A stretch of 64,000 nt of DNA from Acidobacteriaceae bacterium (GTDB taxonomy: Bacteria > Acidobacteriota > Terriglobia > Bryobacterales > Bryobacteraceae), in assembly GCA_019240475.1 (NCBI GenBank), contig JAFAYI010000030.1:1-64000 (forward strand). The letters run 5' to 3'. The position numbers and the translations under genes are program-made. Below the pieces are notes generated by a model, which ran no database searches, was not told the DNA's origin, and was given only the letters and a program-made list of their open reading frames with translations. Below, piece after piece: positions 35,987-45,108 of this stretch. The stretch's first letter is position 1, and each line of letters opens with the position of its first letter.

Positions 35987-36108
35987 GCAACAGAAGGGCA
36001 ATCATAACAGGTATTTGTCAATACATTCGACTCTCGCGACTCGCGGCACCAAAGAAGGACCCAGGCCCGCAACCGTGGCCGTCAGGCCGGGACGAGCCGC
36101 GCCAAAGC

Positions 36109-36399
36109 TCAGCCCGCCTTGACGCGCCCCGCGCCGGATTGCAGCGCCTCCGTGAGCGCGGCCTTGTCGCCGATATCGAAGGCGCGTTGTGCGGTTTCGG
36201 CTTGAACGCTTTCGTCTATCCAGCGCAGGACGGCGCTTCGCGTGGTGCGCCACGTGCGCCCGACCTTGCGGCCCGGAAGTTCGCCGGATTTGAGCAAATC
36301 GTAAACCATGTCCACCGAGATGCCGAGCAGCGCGGCTATGCCGTGAACATCCAGCACGTCAAGACACCACCGGGCCAACCTGTTCCTCTTCTTGAGCAT
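36109..36399 (-). CDS. Helix-turn-helix (excisionase-family) protein
   Basis: A 96-residue protein with a MerR/excisionase-type HTH (VHGIAALLGISVDMVYDLL, GELPGRKVGRTWRTTRSAVLRWI) and a helical tail. The frame is open far upstream, but the ATG at 36399 is the natural start because residues before it overlap the divergent primase-like gene. It may be a recombination directionality factor or regulator of the small element that ends at 36968. No integrase is present in that element. Confidence 0.72.
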   Translation of the reverse strand: MLKKRNRLARWCLDVLDVHGIAALLGISVDMVYDLLKSGELPGRKVGRTWRTTRSAVLRWIDESVQAETAQRAFDIGDKAALTEALQSGAGRVKAG

Positions 36400-36427
36400 C
36401 AGTATTAGAGAAACCGGGCGGCGCGTG

Positions 36428-36979
36428 ATGCAGAACGGCAGTGCAAGCGACACACCGGCAACCAAGGCCCTTGCCACTCTTTCAGCATTCGCATCCGTAG
36501 GTGCACGGGCGTTAAATCTCACGCTGACGAACATCGTCGGCGAAAAGATTCCGGGAGGATACCGTCCCAATACGCCACTTGAACAGCTTCGCCGCACCAT
36601 CGGGCGCATTCTGGAATATGCCGAAAAGTTCCGCTACAACGTCATTATTCGCCCGAGATCGCGCACGGCCACGCTGATACGGCTTGATGACCTCGACTTC
36701 GCCAGGGCCGAGCGAATCGCGCCGCACAGCGTCATTGTTTTTCGGACTTCACCGGCAAATAATCAGGCATGGGTTGCCGTGGAGAAAGACGCGCAGGAAG
36801 ATTTTGGCCGCAGGCGTCGCAAGGGCATTGGAGCCGACGCAACCGCCAGCGGATCGACGCGGATAGCCGGAAGCCGCTGCCCGTTGACCCGACTGTCCGT
36901 TATTGTTTTCCGTAACTTACGGACGCCAGCGAGAGGCCGCGAAGATCCAAGTCCCCCTCTCCGCACCAGTTACAGATAA
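36428..36979 (+). pseudogene. Truncated RepB-type primase-like gene
   Basis: The 183-residue frame matches the pattern of RepB-like DNA primase domains: HSVIVFRTSPANNQAWVAV, then EDFGRRRRKGIGADATASG and STRIAGS. Relatives continue well beyond this point with a KRKY-type motif and further domains. Here the frame degenerates after about residue 155 and runs through the att core at 36948-36968 before stopping. The gene is therefore probably cut by the element boundary. It is the remnant of a replication gene from a plasmid-like or satellite element. Confidence 0.6.
36948..36968. repeat. att core copy (tRNA-Leu 3' end)
   Basis: This 21-bp stretch is identical to 31402-31422 and includes AAGTCCCCCTCTCCGCACCA, the T-arm/acceptor end of a tRNA-Leu. 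No further tRNA sequence lies upstream here. It most likely marks the outer right boundary of the accessory DNA; the histidine kinase operon begins right after it. Confidence 0.85.
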
Positions 36980-37010
36980 CTGGCCCTCGTATGAACTAGG
37001 CCCTTTCAAT

Positions 37011-38783
37011 CTACGCCGGCGCGCCATGGGATGTGCTGCTTTCTGCAGCCGCTTTCATCTCGATCTTCGGAAAGCGAACGCAAAAACACGCGCCCGCGGA
37101 CCCGTTTTCGGCCAGAAACAAATCTCCGCCGATGTCCCGCATGGCCTGACGGGACAAAGCGAGACCGAGTCCCAGGCCGGAACGCTTCCCGCTCACGAAG
37201 GGCTGAAGAACGACTCCCCGCATTTCGGCGGGAATCCCGGGGCCGGTGTCCTTAACATAGACATCCACGGAGCTGCTGGTGAGGCGGGCCGTCATGAAGA
37301 CGCTTCCTCCGCTCGACATTGCTTCGGCTGAGTTGGAGAGCAGATTGACAAAGACACGCTCTGTCCGGATGGGGTACGCGGTGACCTCAAGTTCGGGGTC
37401 AATCGAGATGTCGATCGCAAGGTGACCGGGCCGGGCCGCAACCGATTCGGCAGCGGCTTCGACGAGTTCGCGTAAACGGCATACCTCGGGTTCGGTGCGG
37501 CGCTCACGCGAAACGTTCAACAAGTCGCGCAAGAGTTCCTGCAAGCGGTGCGAGGCTCGATAGATGGCTTGAGCGATGCGGCAAGTCTGGTCTGCGGGCA
37601 GGTTGCCGTCGACCAACATCTCGGCGCCGCCGTAAATCGCGGCCAGGGGATTGCGCAGATCGTGGACGAGCGACGTGCCAAGGCGGGCTATGGTGTTCAT
37701 CTGCTCCTGGTGGATGCGGTCTTCCTGCGCGCGCTCAATCGACTCGCACATCTGGTTGAATGTATTCGCGAGGCGAGACAACTCGTCTGAGCCGCGGACT
37801 GGAACTCGATACTGATAGTTGCCTGCCGCTATCGCGCACGCGGCGGCATCGAGAAGACGCACGGGTTTCAGAACGCGGCGCGTCAGGTATGAGCTAATGG
37901 CCAAGGCTGCGGCCACTGTGAGAAACCATGCGAAGGCGACTACGCGCCGCAGATTGGTTAGGGAACTCCGGGCCTGCGCGTAGGAGTAGAGGATGCCGAG
38001 TTCCGCCACGGCGCCGCGGTCGATCCCCGTTAGTGGCCGATGGAAGAGAATGAACCGATTTCGCCAGAGCTGTTTACCCCTGGCGCCCGAGGAGGATTGA
38101 AGAAACGCGGGAAGGCCCGAGACAAGATCGCGGTTCAGAGTGGAGGCGTAAACCTGCCGATTGTCGAGGAACACGAACTCGCTTCCCGGAGCGAGTGTCT
38201 TCAACTCGCGACCCATGCGGTCATCGATCCGAAAACCGGCACAGAGAACGTTCAGGAGAAAAGGCTTCGACTCGCCCGCGACATAGACCGGAGTCAGGAC
38301 GACATAGAAAAGGCTGCCTCCATCACGAAGGTAGCCGGCTAGTTGCGCAGGAAAGCGGTCGGAAACAGCGGAAAGCGGGATCGTGGGTGCTCTAAGCGCA
38401 ACCTCTTTCTCGCCGAGCGTCGAAATCAGACGGCCCTGCGGGCTCAAGACCAGGAAGAATGCCGATTGATCCGACACGCGGGACCAGAGTTCCTCGGCCG
38501 AATCCCGGATCGTCTTATCGTCCTTGGTCGCGAAGGCGGCGCGCACGTCGGACATGGCGCCCATAACAGCGGTCGTGGCGAGGAGCACTTTGGTTCGCGC
38601 CTGCCAGACAGCCTCATACGCGCGGATGCTTGCCTGGATCTCGGCGCGAGCGCTGTCGTCGGCGACAGAGATCACGTACTGTTCGAGCGTCCAGCCGGCG
38701 ATGGCGAACAACAAAGTAACCGTGATGGACGTCGCGAGAAAAACACGCCATCGTAACGGAACGGGATGCGGTGGCCACTTCAC
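37011..38783 (-). CDS. Sensor histidine kinase
   Basis: A 590-residue membrane sensor. It has an N-terminal membrane helix (VFLATSITVTLLFAIAGWTL), a periplasmic sensor of about 230 residues, a second helix (VAFAWFLTVAAALAISSYL), a HAMP domain, a HisKA domain with the phosphorylated His in SLVHDLRNPLAA, and an ATPase domain with N box (LLSNSAEAM), DTGPGIP and GLGLGLALSRQ. Its start overlaps the cupredoxin gene by four bases (ATGA). With the two response regulators upstream it probably forms a two-component system. The signal is unknown. Confidence 0.92.
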   Translation of the reverse strand: MKWPPHPVPLRWRVFLATSITVTLLFAIAGWTLEQYVISVADDSARAEIQASIRAYEAVWQARTKVLLATTAVMGAMSDVRAAFATKDDKTIRDSAEELWSRVSDQSAFFLVLSPQGRLISTLGEKEVALRAPTIPLSAVSDRFPAQLAGYLRDGGSLFYVVLTPVYVAGESKPFLLNVLCAGFRIDDRMGRELKTLAPGSEFVFLDNRQVYASTLNRDLVSGLPAFLQSSSGARGKQLWRNRFILFHRPLTGIDRGAVAELGILYSYAQARSSLTNLRRVVAFAWFLTVAAALAISSYLTRRVLKPVRLLDAAACAIAAGNYQYRVPVRGSDELSRLANTFNQMCESIERAQEDRIHQEQMNTIARLGTSLVHDLRNPLAAIYGGAEMLVDGNLPADQTCRIAQAIYRASHRLQELLRDLLNVSRERRTEPEVCRLRELVEAAAESVAARPGHLAIDISIDPELEVTAYPIRTERVFVNLLSNSAEAMSSGGSVFMTARLTSSSVDVYVKDTGPGIPAEMRGVVLQPFVSGKRSGLGLGLALSRQAMRDIGGDLFLAENGSAGACFCVRFPKIEMKAAAESSTSHGAPA

Positions 38784-39517
38784 TGAGGCGCTCCACTGTA
38801 AGAATCTTGCTCGCTCGACGGCGGATAGTCGAGGCCGTACTTATTCTTATGCGGCGCGGGCAAATAATCTTCCTCGGAGATAAGCAGTTCGGGCGCAGAG
38901 ATATCCGCTTCCGGCACGGACACAACAACGGAGGGGTCAGCCGGGCTTTGACTGCTTGCCCGCTCGTCGAATGCAAAGAGCTTATACACTCCAGGAGGGA
39001 CATCGGGAATGCGATAGGCGCCGTTCGAGGCAGCCGTGGTGAAGAAAGGAGTATCGAGCACCAGAATCACCGCGGCCATGTTTGGGTGGATGTTGCAAAA
39101 AACGCGCACAATGCCCGGCCGTTTGAACCTCACGGACCTGGTGGTTCCCGGCGCATACAGGCCGAGATCGAATAACTGGCCATTGTAGTTCGAGAATGCA
39201 CTGTGGAAGATCGGGTCCTCGTTCGGAAAATCCACGACCGTTCCCACTTGAATGGCCAAAACGTGGGGCTTGAATGTCTTGTTCTTCTGCAGCAAGCCTG
39301 CACGTCTGTTAGCGATCGGCTGCATCGCAGGCCCGTTGACGGATTGAAGCCAGACCACAATATTTGCCGCGGAAAGATCATCCGCGCGCGGATGGCTATG
39401 GCCGGGAGGAATGACGTGGATAACACCCGAGACATTGGCGGCGCTCGCGAGACTTCCGAGTACCATGCTGCCGGCGAGGAGACAGGCGCTAAAAGAGGTA
39501 AGCCACGGTGGCGTCAT
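38780..39517 (-). CDS. Exported cupredoxin-like copper protein
   Basis: A 245-residue secreted protein with a signal peptide (LTSFSACLLAGSMVLGSLASA). The core domain resembles plastocyanin-like proteins often labelled methylamine-utilisation proteins: FPNEDPIFHSAF supplies a His ligand, and FCNIHPNM supplies Cys, His and Met of a type 1 copper site. A carboxypeptidase-regulatory-like strand region (GAYRIPDVPPGVYKLFAFDE) follows. It overlaps the porin gene (39489) by 29 bases. An electron-transfer or copper-sensing job tied to the adjacent kinase is possible but unproven. Confidence 0.78.
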   Translation of the reverse strand: MTPPWLTSFSACLLAGSMVLGSLASAANVSGVIHVIPPGHSHPRADDLSAANIVVWLQSVNGPAMQPIANRRAGLLQKNKTFKPHVLAIQVGTVVDFPNEDPIFHSAFSNYNGQLFDLGLYAPGTTRSVRFKRPGIVRVFCNIHPNMAAVILVLDTPFFTTAASNGAYRIPDVPPGVYKLFAFDERASSQSPADPSVVVSVPEADISAPELLISEEDYLPAPHKNKYGLDYPPSSEQDSYSGAPQ

Positions 39518-40847
39518 AACGGGTGGTCGGAAAGACAAAGCCATTCCAGTACTCGTCGAGATGATATTGGGCGCCTTCGAAACTCAAAACCACATTCGGC
39601 GCAATTCGGTACATGACATTAGAGGCAATCAGATGTGTTCTCAGGGGAGCATAGGGCGTCAGGTCTTGCGGATTGTTGGCTTGGACGCCGCCATAGACGT
39701 TGAAGGTGAGGCGGCTCGTTACCGGGAACGCAAGCTGTGCCCAGCCGGCAGATCCTCGCACAGCGCGAACATCATTGTTAACGAGCGAAACACCTCCGGG
39801 CACACCGCCAAGGTTAGCGAAGTTTTTACCGGTTATCAGAGTCCCGCTGATCTGTATCCAGGCGGCCGGCTTTATCAAGAAGTCGGCGCTGACCAGACGC
39901 GAGGGAACGGACTGTCCCAGAACATGGCTTGTGCTGCTATCGGCGCCAAAGCCTGCTTCGAACCTGGAATTGTCCGACCATGTGCGGCGAATGCGGGCAT
40001 GCGCCTGAACAGCCGGCCGCGGGCGTATGGGGTCGCTTCCGGTGGGCAACGACGCTACGGTATAGTATTCATTCGTTTCAAAGAGACTCGCTTGCAGCGC
40101 GAGCGTGGTGCGTTCGGTAAGCGGAATGCGCTCTTCGTATGTCACCTGCGGGCGCCAGAGCCACAGGTTGCCGGCGCCTGCCGCCGGCGGCGTCCCGACG
40201 CGAGCGTAGGAATCCGGCTGGAATGGCGAAAGAATGCTCTTATCTTGACCGAAGGTAATGCTGCGACGCTTCCAATCGAAAGTAACGGCGCCGCGACGGA
40301 TGCGAAAACCTCCCCGGCTGGGGTCGCTGCCGTAGAAGTCCATGGATAGGAAGCCGTTTACATGCCCTCCCGCGAATACCTCGGGGCCGCCGAAAGTAAG
40401 TCCAAAGATAGATTGCCGCAAGGTAACGCCACCGCCCGCGGATCCCAGCGAGTAGTTTTCATAAGTTGAAGAGTAAGTCGCGTCCGCACTGCTGTTCTTA
40501 GTGAGAAACGCATCGAATAGGAACATGCCGGTCAACGAAACGGGAAAGCGCTGGGAAGCCTGAACCTTGGTCTGAGCCTGTTCGTCAATACGATGCGATG
40601 CGACCTCCGCTTTCTCCTGAAGGGTTTCGAGATCGGCAGACTGCCCGGACTGAGCGGATCGCAGCTCTTGCCGCAACGCGTGAATCTCATTCAGCAGGTC
40701 TTGATTCTGTTTTTCCAGTTGATCCAGCCGCTCCAGCACCTTAGCAAGCTGGTCGGGTGGAGCCTGCTGCGCGCCGCCGAATGAGCTAACGCACAGTAAT
40801 GGAATTACGATAACGAGAAAATTAGTCGAGCAACTCTTCGACAACAC
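39489..40847 (-). CDS. Outer-membrane porin-like beta-barrel protein
   Basis: A 452-residue protein with a signal peptide (ending SSFGGAQ), a coiled-coil segment (LAKVLERLDQLEKQNQDLL) and a long region of alternating polar/aromatic strands ending in an aromatic YLF, as expected of a barrel. It resembles coiled-coil-bearing porins in general; the substrate is not readable. Its start overlaps the 3' end of the CheY-like gene by 26 bases, and it is part of one operon with the copper protein and kinase. Confidence 0.75.
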   Translation of the reverse strand: MLSKSCSTNFLVIVIPLLCVSSFGGAQQAPPDQLAKVLERLDQLEKQNQDLLNEIHALRQELRSAQSGQSADLETLQEKAEVASHRIDEQAQTKVQASQRFPVSLTGMFLFDAFLTKNSSADATYSSTYENYSLGSAGGGVTLRQSIFGLTFGGPEVFAGGHVNGFLSMDFYGSDPSRGGFRIRRGAVTFDWKRRSITFGQDKSILSPFQPDSYARVGTPPAAGAGNLWLWRPQVTYEERIPLTERTTLALQASLFETNEYYTVASLPTGSDPIRPRPAVQAHARIRRTWSDNSRFEAGFGADSSTSHVLGQSVPSRLVSADFLIKPAAWIQISGTLITGKNFANLGGVPGGVSLVNNDVRAVRGSAGWAQLAFPVTSRLTFNVYGGVQANNPQDLTPYAPLRTHLIASNVMYRIAPNVVLSFEGAQYHLDEYWNGFVFPTTRYDATVAYLF

Positions 40848-41199
40848 GGCGGACCTCTTTCATGGAAAACGGCTTTCGGAGAATCGCGTTGGGAGTGTCA
40901 AGGATACTACCGTCGGCGCTTAGTAGGGCGTCGTCGCCAGTCATCAAAATCGCCGGCAAACTGCGGCAGCGATCGATCGCGCGAGCTTGATGAATTAATT
41001 CAAGGCCATTTACGCTGGGAAGATTGTAGTCAGTGATCAGCGCGGCAACGAAATCGGTTGCGGCTCTTTCGGCAATAAGCGATAACGCGCGCGCAGGGTG
41101 ATTGGCAGTGGCGACCTCAATCCCAGGAATCCGGGCAAGCGCGATCGCGACGGAGGAGGCCAGGCTCTCATTGTCGTCGACGACAATGATTAGTTTCAT
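40822..41199 (-). CDS. Single-domain response regulator (CheY-like)
   Basis: A 125-residue receiver domain with acidic pair (VVDDNES), phospho-acceptor Asp (LITDYNLP), conserved Thr (LMTGDD) and Lys (LRKPF). There is no output domain, so it may relay phosphate or bind a partner protein. It lies 9 bases after the OmpR-type regulator. Confidence 0.92.
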   Translation of the reverse strand: MKLIIVVDDNESLASSVAIALARIPGIEVATANHPARALSLIAERAATDFVAALITDYNLPSVNGLELIHQARAIDRCRSLPAILMTGDDALLSADGSILDTPNAILRKPFSMKEVRRVVEELLD

Positions 41200-41208
41200 C
41201 GTCGTCTC

Positions 41209-41883
41209 TCAAGGTATGAAACGATAGCCGACGCCGTGCACTGTGACGAAGTGTCTGGGCGCGGCGGGGTCGTCTTCGAATTTCTGGCGCAAGCGGACTA
41301 CATGAGCGTCGACGGTGCGAGTGTTGGGATAGTATTCGTAACCCCAAACAGAGTTAAGAATCAGATCGCGGCTCAGCACCCTGTCCGCGTTCTGAACAAA
41401 GAAGAGCAGCAGATTGTACTCAGCCGGGGTGACGCGCACCTCTCTTCCCTTGCGAGTGATCACGCGCCGTTCAATATCAATCTCCACCTGTTCGAAGCGG
41501 ATAATTTTCGCCGGCAAATCGCCGCTCCTGCGCAACACCGCGCGAACGCGAGCGAGCAGTTCGCGTGTTCCGAAAGGCTTGACGACGTAATCGTCAGCGC
41601 CCATTTCGAGAAGAAGAACCTTATCCACTTCGTCGCCCACAGCGCTAAGAACAACGATGGGAGTGAGAATACGGTTGGTTCTAAGCTGCTTACAAAGCTC
41701 GATGCCGTTCAATCCCGGAAGCCGCAGATCGACCAGAATCAGGTCCGGCTTAGCCGAGATAGCCTTCTCCAGGCCAGAATGGCCGTCCACGGCCTGGATC
41801 GGCAGAAACTGTTCGCGCTCAAGCAGAATGCTCACGGTATCGCGCACCTCGGGATCGTCATCGACAATCAGGATCTTCTGCAC
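41209..41883 (-). CDS. OmpR/PhoB-type response regulator
   Basis: A 224-residue regulator with a receiver domain (ILIVDDDPE, Asp in LILVDLRLPG, VVLSA, VKPFG) and a winged-helix DNA-binding domain (VTPAEYNLLLFFVQNADRVLSRDLILNSVWG split at NAD, RTVDAHVVRLRQKFE, TVHGVGYRF). It is the first gene of a five-gene minus-strand operon that also has the CheY-like protein, porin, cupredoxin and kinase, so it likely controls this operon. Confidence 0.94.
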   Translation of the reverse strand: MQKILIVDDDPEVRDTVSILLEREQFLPIQAVDGHSGLEKAISAKPDLILVDLRLPGLNGIELCKQLRTNRILTPIVVLSAVGDEVDKVLLLEMGADDYVVKPFGTRELLARVRAVLRRSGDLPAKIIRFEQVEIDIERRVITRKGREVRVTPAEYNLLLFFVQNADRVLSRDLILNSVWGYEYYPNTRTVDAHVVRLRQKFEDDPAAPRHFVTVHGVGYRFIP

Positions 41884-42096
41884 GGGAGCGTTTCTCTTGT
41901 AGCTCTTATTGTGAGGCTTTTTGCGGCCTTCGATTTCAGTCGTGAAATCGAATTCACAGGTTTTTTACAAACCGGCGACAAGCGGCGGGCGCGGTTGTAC
42001 GCGGCCGTTGAAGCGCGACGATACGCCGCGCTTCAACCTTTCACGGAAGAACTGTGTTGAAGAATCGGGATCGGGGAGGAGGACAGCCCGAAAACC

Positions 42097-43269
42097 CTAG
42101 CTTCGAACTACTTTCTTCCGGCGAGCAAACAACCCCACTCCCAGCACGCCCAGTCCGATTAGCGCCAAGCTAGCGGGCTCGGGCGTGGACGTGGTGAGTT
42201 CGCCGAAAAGGCCGCCCGTGTCATTGTTGATCCCTTCCACAAAGTAAAGCGCATTTGTATTCACGTTGGCGCCGCCGGTTCGGAACTCGATAGTCCAGAG
42301 ATCCTGATATGCGAGCGGCTGCCCGTTCGCGCCGTCCAGGCTGCCGACAAATGCTCCCGTGGTTGCATTGAAGGCGTTGATCCAGCCATTGCCGTTATTG
42401 GCGACCAGGAGATCGCCTCCAAAGCTTCCAAAACCGGCGGGCGCCATGGCGAAGCCCCAAGGCGCGTCTAACGCGCCGCCGCTTGCGAAGCGCTTCACGA
42501 AAGTACCGTTCGTACTATAGATGTCGACATAGCCGCCCGGATTCGATGACCCGTCAGGATTGAGGTTGGCGTAAGCCACGTAGAGTTGCCCACCAATAAG
42601 CTGGATGTTGAATGGCACGAAGCCGGACTGCGCATTCGGGTCCACGAATTTTCCGGCAAAAGTTCCCGTTCCGAGAGCGACCGGCTGGAACGAGGAGTTG
42701 AAGACGTCGATTTTGCCTGTCAGATACGTGGAGTCCGCGGCATACAGGTAGTTCGAACCGGCGTTGCCGGCCAACGCCAGCCCCGTGAAGGTGGCGCCCG
42801 GTGTGATGGTAGAGGGCGCCACCAACGTGCTTGCGCCGCCTGTCCATCCGGAAATGCTTCCGTTCAAGTTCGCGAAGAGGAAGTGGGCAGGGCTTCCGTT
42901 CAATTGGAAGCCACTTGTGCCATTGAAAACTTCGCCCGTCGGTCCTGCCGTGCCCGATGCTCCGCCCGGAACCGTGATAGCAGGGTTGCCGCCTATCTTT
43001 ATGAGATTGCCTGCTCCGTCGTAGATGGTGGCGGTGGCGGAATTTGGGTTTGCCATCCAGAAGGGTCCCGTGGATGAGAACGCCACTCCCCAGGGATCGA
43101 CGAGATTGGGGTCCGTTGTGGCTGCCAAACCCGGAACGCTCGAAACAAGGTTGGTCTGGTCCAGATTGGTTTGACTCAAGCTGGTTGCGAATAGCGCGCT
43201 AGGTGAGACGACTAGAACGGCCGCGAAGGCGATGCCGGCGAGACCGCTCGCGTGCTGCTTTAGAATCAT
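42097..43269 (-). CDS. TIGR03118-like PEP-CTERM exported protein
   Basis: A 390-residue secreted protein with a signal peptide, a repetitive beta-rich body (WGVAFSSTGPFWMANPNS, GFAMAPAGFGSFGGDLLVANNGNG) of TIGR03118 type, probably a beta-propeller, and a C-terminal sorting signal (TPEPASLALIGLGVLGVGLF then ARRKK). PEP-CTERM signals are processed by an exosortase and linked to exopolysaccharide-bearing cell surfaces; no exosortase gene is in this window. The function of the propeller is unknown. Confidence 0.88.
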   Translation of the reverse strand: MILKQHASGLAGIAFAAVLVVSPSALFATSLSQTNLDQTNLVSSVPGLAATTDPNLVDPWGVAFSSTGPFWMANPNSATATIYDGAGNLIKIGGNPAITVPGGASGTAGPTGEVFNGTSGFQLNGSPAHFLFANLNGSISGWTGGASTLVAPSTITPGATFTGLALAGNAGSNYLYAADSTYLTGKIDVFNSSFQPVALGTGTFAGKFVDPNAQSGFVPFNIQLIGGQLYVAYANLNPDGSSNPGGYVDIYSTNGTFVKRFASGGALDAPWGFAMAPAGFGSFGGDLLVANNGNGWINAFNATTGAFVGSLDGANGQPLAYQDLWTIEFRTGGANVNTNALYFVEGINNDTGGLFGELTTSTPEPASLALIGLGVLGVGLFARRKKVVRS

Positions 43270-43474
43270 AAATCAACTCCTCTTGTGTTGGGACAGTCTG
43301 TTTGTTTTTCGAATTAACTTCTCCTTCGAAAAACTATCCTTTGCGCTTCATCTGCACACGTTCAAGCGTAGAGAAACTCGTGGGCGAAATCGTGCACTGA
43401 ATGTAAAAGTTTTGTCAATGGTTTCCGATGCGGCGCCGGCCGCGAAGGGGCTGCGCGGATCAGAAGTGTCGGCG

Positions 43475-44476
43475 TTAGAACACGGACATCGGCATGCTTG
43501 CTGTAGCGGTGAGCTCAGGAAATATGCCGTGATCTACGTAATCCCAAGCAGCTAAGGCAATCATCGCGGCGTTGTCTGTCGACCAACGTAGCGGCGGAAG
43601 GCAGAGATCGACTTTTAATTCCGCGCATAGCTGTTGAGCACCCTCGCGGAGCTGCGGACTGGCCGCCACTCCACCCACGACCACGAGTGACTCGGCGCCG
43701 AAAGCCGTTAAAGCGCGGCGACACTTTGTGAGGAGGACATCCATACAGGCCTGAACGAAGGAGGCCGCAACGTCTGCTGGATTCGCTTCGGGATAGCGAT
43801 TGACGTGCCTGCTTACGGCGGACTTCAACCCGGAGAAAGAGAACTCCAGCCCTTCGGAGATCATCGGCCGAGGAAATGGAATAGAGGCCTCGCCCTGCTT
43901 CGCCAATCGATCGACGGCCGGCCCGCCGGGATAACCGAGCCCGAGCAGGCGTCCCACTTTGTCGTAAGCCTCGCCCACGGAATCATCTCTGGTTGTCCCC
44001 AAGGTTTGCACCGAAGACAGGTTTTCCATACGAGCAAGAAAAGTATGGCCTCCGGAAACCAGCAGAACGATCGCCGGGTATCGTACTCGGGCCTCCATAA
44101 GGTCTGCGCTTCGCAGGTGCCCGCGAAGATGGTTGACGCCGACAACGGGCACGTTCCAGCCAATTGCGAGTCCGGCCGCGGTATTGAGACCCACTAGAAG
44201 CGAGCCGATCAGCCCGGGTCCACGCGTTACACCGATGGCAGTGAGTTGGGTTCCTTCAACATGCGCTTCAGCTAAAGCTCTTCGGATCGTAGGTATCACT
44301 GAAAGCGCATGCGCGCGGCTTGCAAACTCGGGAAAAATGCCGCCATAGGGCGAGTGAATATGAGTTTGCGGCGCGACGACCGAGGAAAGTACTTGGCCGT
44401 ACCGGTTCACGACCGCGGCGGCAGTGTCATCGCACGACGACTCGATTCCAAGTATGACCCCTGATGTCTGAATCAC
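43475..44476 (-). CDS. tsaD: tRNA t6A threonylcarbamoyltransferase TsaD
   Basis: A 333-residue TsaD that transfers the threonylcarbamoyl group to A37 of ANN-decoding tRNAs. Motifs include LGIESSCDDTAAAVV, the metal-binding HLRGHL histidines, LLVSGGHT, DDSVGEAYDKVGRLLGLGYPGGP and SFSGLKSA. The GTG at 44476 is chosen because it overlaps the tsaC stop (GTGA) and matches the usual N-terminus. It is the last gene of a tsaE-tsaB-tsaC-tsaD operon. Confidence 0.96.
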   Translation of the reverse strand: MIQTSGVILGIESSCDDTAAAVVNRYGQVLSSVVAPQTHIHSPYGGIFPEFASRAHALSVIPTIRRALAEAHVEGTQLTAIGVTRGPGLIGSLLVGLNTAAGLAIGWNVPVVGVNHLRGHLRSADLMEARVRYPAIVLLVSGGHTFLARMENLSSVQTLGTTRDDSVGEAYDKVGRLLGLGYPGGPAVDRLAKQGEASIPFPRPMISEGLEFSFSGLKSAVSRHVNRYPEANPADVAASFVQACMDVLLTKCRRALTAFGAESLVVVGGVAASPQLREGAQQLCAELKVDLCLPPLRWSTDNAAMIALAAWDYVDHGIFPELTATASMPMSVF

Positions 44477-45102
44477 TTGATGAACTCCTTGACCGTTTGT
44501 TCCGGTATTGCGCCGACACGTTCGACCACGGGCGGAACACATCTGCAGTTCACAAGTGTCGATGGGACAGTATGTAGAACTCCGCCATCCACCGCGACAT
44601 CTGGAGATCCCTTCAAGTTCGCCAATATGTCATGCACATTGTCAGGTGTTTCTCTTCCATGAAGATTTGCGCTTGTGACAAGCAGCGGCCCCACTTTAGC
44701 CAATACTGAAAGCAACCATGGCTCGTTCGGAATCCGAAGAGCCGCTTCTTCCCGTCCCTCCAGCCAAGGCACTACCGATCCGGATCGAAATCCCAGAGCA
44801 AACGTCAAGCTGCCAGGGATAAGCGGCGAGTCTAGCAGCCGACGCGCCGCTTCACTGACCACAAAACCGAGCGGCTCTATCTCTTCTACTGAGGAAACCA
44901 TTATCGGCAGATTCTGGAGTAGCGGCCGGTTCTTCAGGGCATAGATCCGACTGACCGCACCGGGATTCGTAGGTATGGCTGCTAGTCCGTAGACGGTGTC
45001 GGTGGGCAGGAGAGCCACTGCGCCGGATGAAAGAAACTCGACAGCGGCGCGAGCGGAGTCCGGTGCTAATTTGGACAACAACACTACAGGGCGCGATTCC
45101 AT
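44473..45102 (-). CDS. tsaC: Threonylcarbamoyl-AMP synthase (Sua5/YrdC family)
   Basis: A 209-residue YrdC-domain enzyme that makes threonylcarbamoyl-AMP from Thr, bicarbonate and ATP. The signature LPTDTVYGLAAIPTNPGAV followed by IYALKNRP is clear, and SANLHGRETP lies near the C-terminal end. It has no Sua5 extension. It starts 6 bases after tsaB and overlaps tsaD by four bases. Confidence 0.95.
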   Translation of the reverse strand: MESRPVVLLSKLAPDSARAAVEFLSSGAVALLPTDTVYGLAAIPTNPGAVSRIYALKNRPLLQNLPIMVSSVEEIEPLGFVVSEAARRLLDSPLIPGSLTFALGFRSGSVVPWLEGREEAALRIPNEPWLLSVLAKVGPLLVTSANLHGRETPDNVHDILANLKGSPDVAVDGGVLHTVPSTLVNCRCVPPVVERVGAIPEQTVKEFIK

Positions 45103-45108
45103 CGGTTC

